Assembly (NCBI GenBank): GCA_003152955.1
Contig: PMBQ01000171.1
Coordinates: 1 to 9,603 of the forward strand
DNA length: 9,603 nt
Origin: Candidatus Bathyarchaeota archaeon
GTDB taxonomy: Archaea; Thermoproteota; Bathyarchaeia; 40CM-2-53-6; FEN-987
Direction: 5' to 3'
The number at the start of each line of letters is the position of its first letter. The first letter of the stretch is position 1. Positions 5,448 through 9,603 of the stretch are shown here, piece by piece. A program made the translations under genes and the position numbers. The notes under the pieces were generated by a model. The model ran no database searches and was not told where the DNA came from. It worked only from the letters and a program-made list of their open reading frames with translations.

Positions 5448-6398
5448 ATGCCACGATACTCACGCGTGCTGCAGATTCACGAAGAACGGTTCGACAAGAA
5501 GCCTGAATGGTTGCGCGTGAGATATCCGACAGGTGAGAATTATGAGAAGATCAAGGGAACCCTCAGACATCATAACCTGCACACTGTTTGTGAAGAAGCA
5601 AACTGCCCTAATGTTGCGGAATGTTGGGGTGGCGGGACAGCCACTTTCATGCTCATGGGAGACACATGTACTCGAGGTTGCCGGTTCTGCATGGTCAAGA
5701 GCGGAAACCCACATGGCGCGTTGGACATTTTCGAACCGCTGAAGGTTGCCAAGACCATAGCGGATTTGGGACTCAGGTACGTAGTCATCACCTCCGTCGA
5801 CCGCGACGACCTTCCCGATGGAGGCGCCAGTCATTTCGCAGCCACAATCAAAGCCATCAAACAACACGATGCGAATGTGATAACTGAAGTTCTGGTCCCC
5901 GATTTCCAAGGAAACACCGATAACCTAAGCAAGGTTGTGAAGGCCGGCCCTGAAGTCATAGCTCACAACATTGAGACCACAGAGCCGCTCACACCCAACG
6001 TACGTGATTCTCGGGCAACATATGCACAATCACTCAACGTCCTGAGATCCATCAAAGAGCTCAACTCCAGTATCCGCTCGAAGACATCAATAATACTCGG
6101 ACTGGGTGAAACCGAAAATGATCTTCTCAAAACAATGAGGGACCTTAGAGAAGCCGAGGTGGACATTCTCACATTGGGGCAATATCTCCGTCCAACAAAG
6201 GGCCACGCACCTGTGCGTGAATATGTGAGACCTGAGAGTTTTCAGTATTACAAACAAGTCGCGGAACAATTGGGATTTCTTTACGTAGCCGCTGGACCTT
6301 TCGTCCGTAGTTCATATAGAGCTGGAGAGTTGTTCCTAGAAGCACTAATCCGCAATAACGTGCAAAGTTCCAATCAAGGACAGTTACGGAATTCTTAG
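5448..6398 (+). CDS. lipA: Lipoyl synthase (radical SAM)
   Basis: Inserts two sulfur atoms at C6 and C8 of the octanoyl chain bound to a lipoyl-domain lysine, making the lipoyl cofactor. The 316-residue length is normal. It has both iron-sulfur motifs of the family: CEEANCPNVAEC (C48, C53, C59) for the auxiliary cluster that donates sulfur, and CTRGCRFC (C74, C78, C81) for the radical-SAM cluster. The RSSY motif, whose serine ligates the auxiliary cluster, is at 287-290. DRDDLPDGGA and NIETTEPLTPNVRD are also typical. Start is ATG at 5448 with no strong ribosome binding site. The E1-alpha gene follows after 73 bp, so its product and its likely target (the E2 lipoyl domain) are encoded together. 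No LipB, LipM or lipoate ligase gene is in the window, so the source of the octanoyl group is unknown. Confidence 0.96.
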   Translation: MPRYSRVLQIHEERFDKKPEWLRVRYPTGENYEKIKGTLRHHNLHTVCEEANCPNVAECWGGGTATFMLMGDTCTRGCRFCMVKSGNPHGALDIFEPLKVAKTIADLGLRYVVITSVDRDDLPDGGASHFAATIKAIKQHDANVITEVLVPDFQGNTDNLSKVVKAGPEVIAHNIETTEPLTPNVRDSRATYAQSLNVLRSIKELNSSIRSKTSIILGLGETENDLLKTMRDLREAEVDILTLGQYLRPTKGHAPVREYVRPESFQYYKQVAEQLGFLYVAAGPFVRSSYRAGELFLEALIRNNVQSSNQGQLRNS

Positions 6399-6471
6399 CT
6401 GAAAGGGCAAGATTTACAAGCCCTACCCCAGGATTCCCGCTCGTTTCCGACTGCTTCAGGGGAGCCGAATT

Positions 6472-7554
6472 TTGACCGTTGAGCTAATGCAGGTCATCAA
6501 ACCCACTGGTGACTATGTCGAGGAGATCGAGCCGGAAATCGAGAAGGATGAACTGAGAAGGCTCTACAGACTCATGGTTCTTGTTAGAAACCTCGACATC
6601 CGTGGGCTGCAACTGCAAAGACAGGGCAGGATTGGATTCTTCATCGGCTCGCTGGGCCAAGAAGCGTGTCAAATCGGAAGCGCATACGCTCTCAAACCCG
6701 AGGATTGGATCTTTCCCGCGTACAGAGAGATCGGAGCAGCGCTCCTGCGTGGCGTAACTTTGAAGCAATTAATGAACCAGTACTTTGCAAACGCAGAGGA
6801 TCTGGAAAAAGGTCGCCAGCTCACCAACCTCTACGGCGCCAAGTCAACTAACTTCGTCAGCGGGTCCGCGCCCATTGCAACACAGCTACCTCACGCGGTG
6901 GGGGCTGCATTGGCTGCGAAGATCAGAGGAGACCCGATTGTGACGTTGGTTTACTTCGGAGAAGGAGCTACATCCGAGAATGACTTTCACACTGGAATGA
7001 ACTTCGCCGGCGTCTTCAAAACACCGACCATATTCTTCTGCCAAAACAATCACTGGGCGATCTCTGTTCCAGTTGAAAGGCAAACCGGTGCCGAGACAAT
7101 TGCGATCAAGGCCAAAGCCTACGGGTTCGAAGGGGTCCGTGTTGACGGAAACGATATTCTCGCCGTGTATCGTATAGCAAAAGAATCAGTAGAGAAAGCT
7201 CGCAAAGGTGAGGGTCCAACTCTAATCGAGGCGGTGACTTATCGTTTGGGACCGCACTCATCATCCGACGATCCGACACGCTACAGAACCAAAGAAGAAC
7301 TTGAGGCGTGGCAGAGACGTGATCCCATCATAAGATTTCGCAGATATCTAGAGAAGAAGCGATTGTGGAGTGAATCGGACGAGAAGAGGGCGCAGGAGGA
7401 TACAAATCGAGAAATAGACGAAGCGATCACATACGCAGAGAAAGTGTCTCGTCCGGCTCTAGAAACCCTCTTCACGGACGTTTATGCCGATATGCCTTGG
7501 CACTTGGAAGAACAGCTGCGTGAACTTCAACGGGAAAAGAACATGAAGGAGTAA
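6472..7554 (+). CDS. 2-oxoacid dehydrogenase E1 component, alpha subunit (branched-chain type)
   Basis: ThDP-dependent decarboxylase subunit that with E1-beta forms the alpha2beta2 E1 of a pyruvate or branched-chain 2-oxoacid dehydrogenase complex. The ThDP-binding motif runs from GEGATSENDFH (G163-E164-G165) to NN (192-193), followed by HWAIS. The GEG form, the YFGEGA context, FFCQNN, VRVDGND, TYRLGPHSSSDD (262-267, phosphorylation-loop region with its conserved histidine) and the tail LFTDVYADMP all resemble branched-chain E1-alpha (human BCKDHA) more than typical PDH E1-alpha, which has GDG. Archaeal complexes of this type, such as that of Thermoplasma acidophilum, act on branched-chain 2-oxoacids and also pyruvate, so pdhA and bkdA1 are both possible symbols. 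Length is 360 residues. Start is TTG at 6472, with GGGGAG at 6459-6464. Three bases separate it from the E1-beta gene. Confidence 0.94.
   Translation: MTVELMQVIKPTGDYVEEIEPEIEKDELRRLYRLMVLVRNLDIRGLQLQRQGRIGFFIGSLGQEACQIGSAYALKPEDWIFPAYREIGAALLRGVTLKQLMNQYFANAEDLEKGRQLTNLYGAKSTNFVSGSAPIATQLPHAVGAALAAKIRGDPIVTLVYFGEGATSENDFHTGMNFAGVFKTPTIFFCQNNHWAISVPVERQTGAETIAIKAKAYGFEGVRVDGNDILAVYRIAKESVEKARKGEGPTLIEAVTYRLGPHSSSDDPTRYRTKEELEAWQRRDPIIRFRRYLEKKRLWSESDEKRAQEDTNREIDEAITYAEKVSRPALETLFTDVYADMPWHLEEQLRELQREKNMKE
7546..7551 (+). promoter_or_regulatory. Ribosome binding site of the E1-beta gene
   Basis: AAGGAG forms the last two sense codons of E1-alpha and lies six bases before the TTG at 7558. It supports the TTG start and tight translational linkage of the two subunits of the heterotetramer. 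Confidence 0.6.
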
Positions 7555-7557
7555 GCG

Positions 7558-8532
7558 TTGACTGTTCTCAACATCGTGCAGGCAGTGAATCGCACTCTTC
7601 GCGATGAGATGCGACGAAATGACAAGATCGTCCTATTGGGCGAGGATGTGGGAGTGAACGGGGGCGTGTTCCGAGCCACGGAAGGCTTGTACAATGAGTT
7701 TGGACCCAACCGCGTGATCGACACGCCCTTAGCGGAATCGGGAATTATTGGCGTTTCAATAGGAATGGCTCTCTACGGTTTGAAGCCCGTCCCAGAAATC
7801 CAATTCATGGACTTCATCTACCCTGCATTCGACCAGATCCAGAGCGAACTCTCGAAGTTCAGGTACCGTTCGGGTGGTCAGTATACTGCACCTGTATTGA
7901 TCCGAACCCCTTACGGCGGGGGCATAAGGGGTAGCCACTACCATTCACAAAGCACAGAAGCCTTCTTCGTTCACACGCCTGGACTCAAGGTTGTGATACC
8001 CGCGACCCCATACGACACAAAGGGGCTGCTAACGTCAGCGCTTCGCGATCCTGACCCCGTGTTGTTTCTCGAGCCGAAGAAGATCTACAGAACCGTAAGA
8101 GGAGATGTCCCCGATGAGGACTACACAGTCCCGATAGGCAAAGCAAACATTTCACGTGAAGGAGAGGACGTAACTGTCTTCGCCTATGGGGCGATGTTCC
8201 ACATCGCCATGGAAGCCGCGGAACTTGCGGCGTCCAAAGGAATCAATGTGGAGGTCGTTGACATTCGAACTCTGCTTCCATTTGACATTCAAACAATCAT
8301 CAGCTCAGTCAAGAAGACCGGGAGAGTTGTCATCGTGCACGAGGCATGCAAGACCTGTGGGTTCGGAGCCGAAATCGCAGCACAAATCGCGGAGCGAGCG
8401 CTTTTGCAACTGGAAGCGCCCATCATCCGCGTGGCTGGTTTCGACGTGCCGTTCCCCTACGTCCTTGAAGATGACTATATGCCGAATGCGAACCGCGTCT
8501 TGAACGCCATTGAGAAAGTTCACAATTTTTGA
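7558..8532 (+). CDS. 2-oxoacid dehydrogenase E1 component, beta subunit
   Basis: Partner of the E1-alpha subunit in the ThDP-dependent decarboxylation and reductive acylation of the lipoyl arm. The 324-residue product has the usual two-domain layout: GEDVGVNGGVFRATEGL near residue 28, DTPLAESGI with the ThDP-activating glutamate at E60, EIQFMDFIYPAFDQI, then YHSQSTEAFFVHTPG with the conserved active-site histidine at H129, and a transketolase C-terminal domain from about residue 190 with VDIRTLLPFD and VHEACKTCGFGAE. The YHSQSxEAFF stretch is again like branched-chain E1-beta. Start is TTG, set by the ribosome binding site inside the end of E1-alpha. The E2 gene begins 40 bp downstream. Symbols pdhB and bkdA2 would both fit. 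Confidence 0.95.
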   Translation: MTVLNIVQAVNRTLRDEMRRNDKIVLLGEDVGVNGGVFRATEGLYNEFGPNRVIDTPLAESGIIGVSIGMALYGLKPVPEIQFMDFIYPAFDQIQSELSKFRYRSGGQYTAPVLIRTPYGGGIRGSHYHSQSTEAFFVHTPGLKVVIPATPYDTKGLLTSALRDPDPVLFLEPKKIYRTVRGDVPDEDYTVPIGKANISREGEDVTVFAYGAMFHIAMEAAELAASKGINVEVVDIRTLLPFDIQTIISSVKKTGRVVIVHEACKTCGFGAEIAAQIAERALLQLEAPIIRVAGFDVPFPYVLEDDYMPNANRVLNAIEKVHNF

Positions 8533-8572
8533 ACATTGAAATCTACACGCGAATAGTAGAAGATGAAGGAAA

Positions 8573-9603
8573 ATGGTCTACGAATTCCGTCTACCCGATA
8601 TTGGTGAAGGCGTCGCCGAAGGTGAAGTCGTGAAGTGGCTCGTGAAAGAAGGCGTGGAGGTTAAGGAAAACGATCCACTCGTCGAGATCATGACGGATAA
8701 GGTGAATGTTGAAATTCCTTCACCGAAGAAAGGTACTATTCTGAAGCTCATGGCGAAAGAGGGCGAGGTCGTTAAAGTTGGACAAGTTCTGCTCGCAATA
8801 GGCGAGAAAGGCGAACAGACGACCACAACTATGTCTACCTCCCCAAGTCTAGAGACTCCGGTGCCATCTCCGATCAAGACAGAAGTTGTGCCTCCCGCTA
8901 CGTCAGCGGCGGTACTCGAGAAGCGACAGGAGATATTGGCTACACCAGCCACTCGCAAGCTGGCAAGGGATCTTGATGTTAATCTCTCGCTGGTTCAAGG
9001 AACCGGTCCGGGCGGTCGAATAGTTGATGAAGATGTTCATCGATTCAAGAAATCAGGAGCAAAAGCTCTAACCGTTACTGCACCAACTCCCGAAACGGGC
9101 GGCAATGAGGAACGGATTCCGCTCAGAGGAATTCGGCGGAAGATAGCTGAACGAATGGTCAAGTCAAAGCATACGGCTGCTCATGTCACCCATGTGGACG
9201 AGGTAGATATGACCGAGATCGTGCAACTGCGGGAGAGAACCAAGGAATCTGCCGAGAAACGCGGCGTGAAATTGACTTTCCTGCCCTTCATACTCAAAGC
9301 GCTCACACTCGCGCTCAAACAATATCCCTACCTCAACGCAACACTAGACGATGAAAGAGAGGAGATCGTTCTCAAAAGGTACTATAACATCGGCATAGCT
9401 ACCAACACAGAGCAAGGACTCGTCGTTCCAGTATTGAAAGGCGCAGACCACAAATCGATAACACAGCTCGCAGAGGAAATTGCCAGGCTAAGCGAAAGAG
9501 CTCGTACTGGTCAGTTGACCCTGGATGAAATTCAGGGCAGCACGTTCACGATAACGAACGTCGGCGGTATTGGCGGAGTGTTTGCCACACCGATCATCAA
9601 CTA
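8573..9603 (+). CDS. 2-oxoacid dehydrogenase E2 component, dihydrolipoyl acyltransferase (3' end outside window)
   Basis: Core acyltransferase of the complex; it passes the acyl group from its lipoyl arm to coenzyme A. The frame is open to the end of the window: 343 complete codons plus two bases. Domains in order: one lipoyl domain (about 1-78) with the lipoylation lysine K43 in the context MTDKVNVEIPSP; a flexible linker rich in T, P, S, A and V (about 79-118); a peripheral-subunit-binding domain (about 122-158, ATPATRKLARDLDV and TGPGGRIVDEDV); a second linker; and the catalytic domain from about 181 (IPLRGIRRKIAERM) through GLVVPVLKGAD to STFTITNVGGIGGVFATPII. The final HHxxxDG active-site motif is missing only because the window ends; about 70-80 residues remain. 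Start is ATG at 8573, with AAGGA at 8566-8570, only two bases away. LipA upstream would act on K43. An E3 gene may follow downstream. Confidence 0.95.
   Translation, partial: MVYEFRLPDIGEGVAEGEVVKWLVKEGVEVKENDPLVEIMTDKVNVEIPSPKKGTILKLMAKEGEVVKVGQVLLAIGEKGEQTTTTMSTSPSLETPVPSPIKTEVVPPATSAAVLEKRQEILATPATRKLARDLDVNLSLVQGTGPGGRIVDEDVHRFKKSGAKALTVTAPTPETGGNEERIPLRGIRRKIAERMVKSKHTAAHVTHVDEVDMTEIVQLRERTKESAEKRGVKLTFLPFILKALTLALKQYPYLNATLDDEREEIVLKRYYNIGIATNTEQGLVVPVLKGADHKSITQLAEEIARLSERARTGQLTLDEIQGSTFTITNVGGIGGVFATPIIN

Noticed and set aside
5460..5909. 149-codon minus-strand open frame
   Set aside because: It is a shadow of lipA, whose cysteine motifs fix the true frame.
6404..6462. AGGGC/GCCCT hairpin after lipA and CCCC (6426-6429) pairing with the GGGG of the E1-alpha ribosome binding site
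   Set aside because: The stems are four to five pairs with large loops; too weak to claim a terminator or translational control.
8578..8958. 126-codon minus-strand open frame
   Set aside because: Antisense to the E2 lipoyl domain and linker; the serine/threonine-rich product reflects the complement of the linker codons.
1..9603. Mobile element, CRISPR array or defence system
   Set aside because: No transposase or integrase motifs, no regularly spaced repeats and no known defence proteins were seen; the genes are housekeeping or metabolic.

Overview
The window reads as a chromosomal segment of an archaeon, most likely from the TACK/Thermoproteota side (Bathyarchaeia- or Nitrososphaeria-like). 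The lineage is inferred from gene content, not from a marker tree. Support comes from an archaeal-type serine hydroxymethyltransferase, a Sec61-beta subunit, a single-domain ZPR1 zinc-finger protein, an archaeal one-domain winged-helix protein, frequent TTG starts (five of the genes here) and GGTGA/GTGA-type ribosome binding sites.

Left part (1-3843): the 3' part of glyA and a 59-codon Sec61-beta gene lie on the + strand. They face a leftward set: an arginase-family gene broken by a frameshift, then ZPR1, then a beta-CASP-type metallo-beta-lactamase protein. The nuclease-like gene and the Sec61-beta gene converge and overlap by 8 bp.

Middle (3844-5369): a short divergent intergenic stretch with one TATA-like element precedes a 54-codon zinc-ribbon protein. 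Then comes a 283-bp gene-free stretch with several strong inverted repeats, including a hairpin of about 14 bp and a 7-bp perfect hairpin just before the next gene. After it come a 7-helix membrane protein and an ATGA-overlapping winged-helix protein.

Right part (5448-9603): lipoyl synthase (lipA) is followed by E1-alpha, E1-beta and a partial E2 of a 2-oxoacid dehydrogenase complex, all on the + strand with short gaps. The E1-alpha is closer in its motifs to branched-chain 2-oxoacid dehydrogenases than to typical pyruvate dehydrogenases. LipA would insert sulfur into the octanoyl arm carried on the E2 lipoyl domain (Lys43), so cofactor maker and cofactor user sit together. The enzyme that attaches the octanoyl or lipoyl group and the E3 dehydrogenase are not in the window; E3 may lie downstream.

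No rRNA, tRNA, CRISPR array, transposase or integrase was seen. The most useful second looks are the structured intergenic stretch at 4140-4422, the membrane protein/winged-helix pair beside the lipoate operon, and the altered active site of the frameshifted arginase-family gene.
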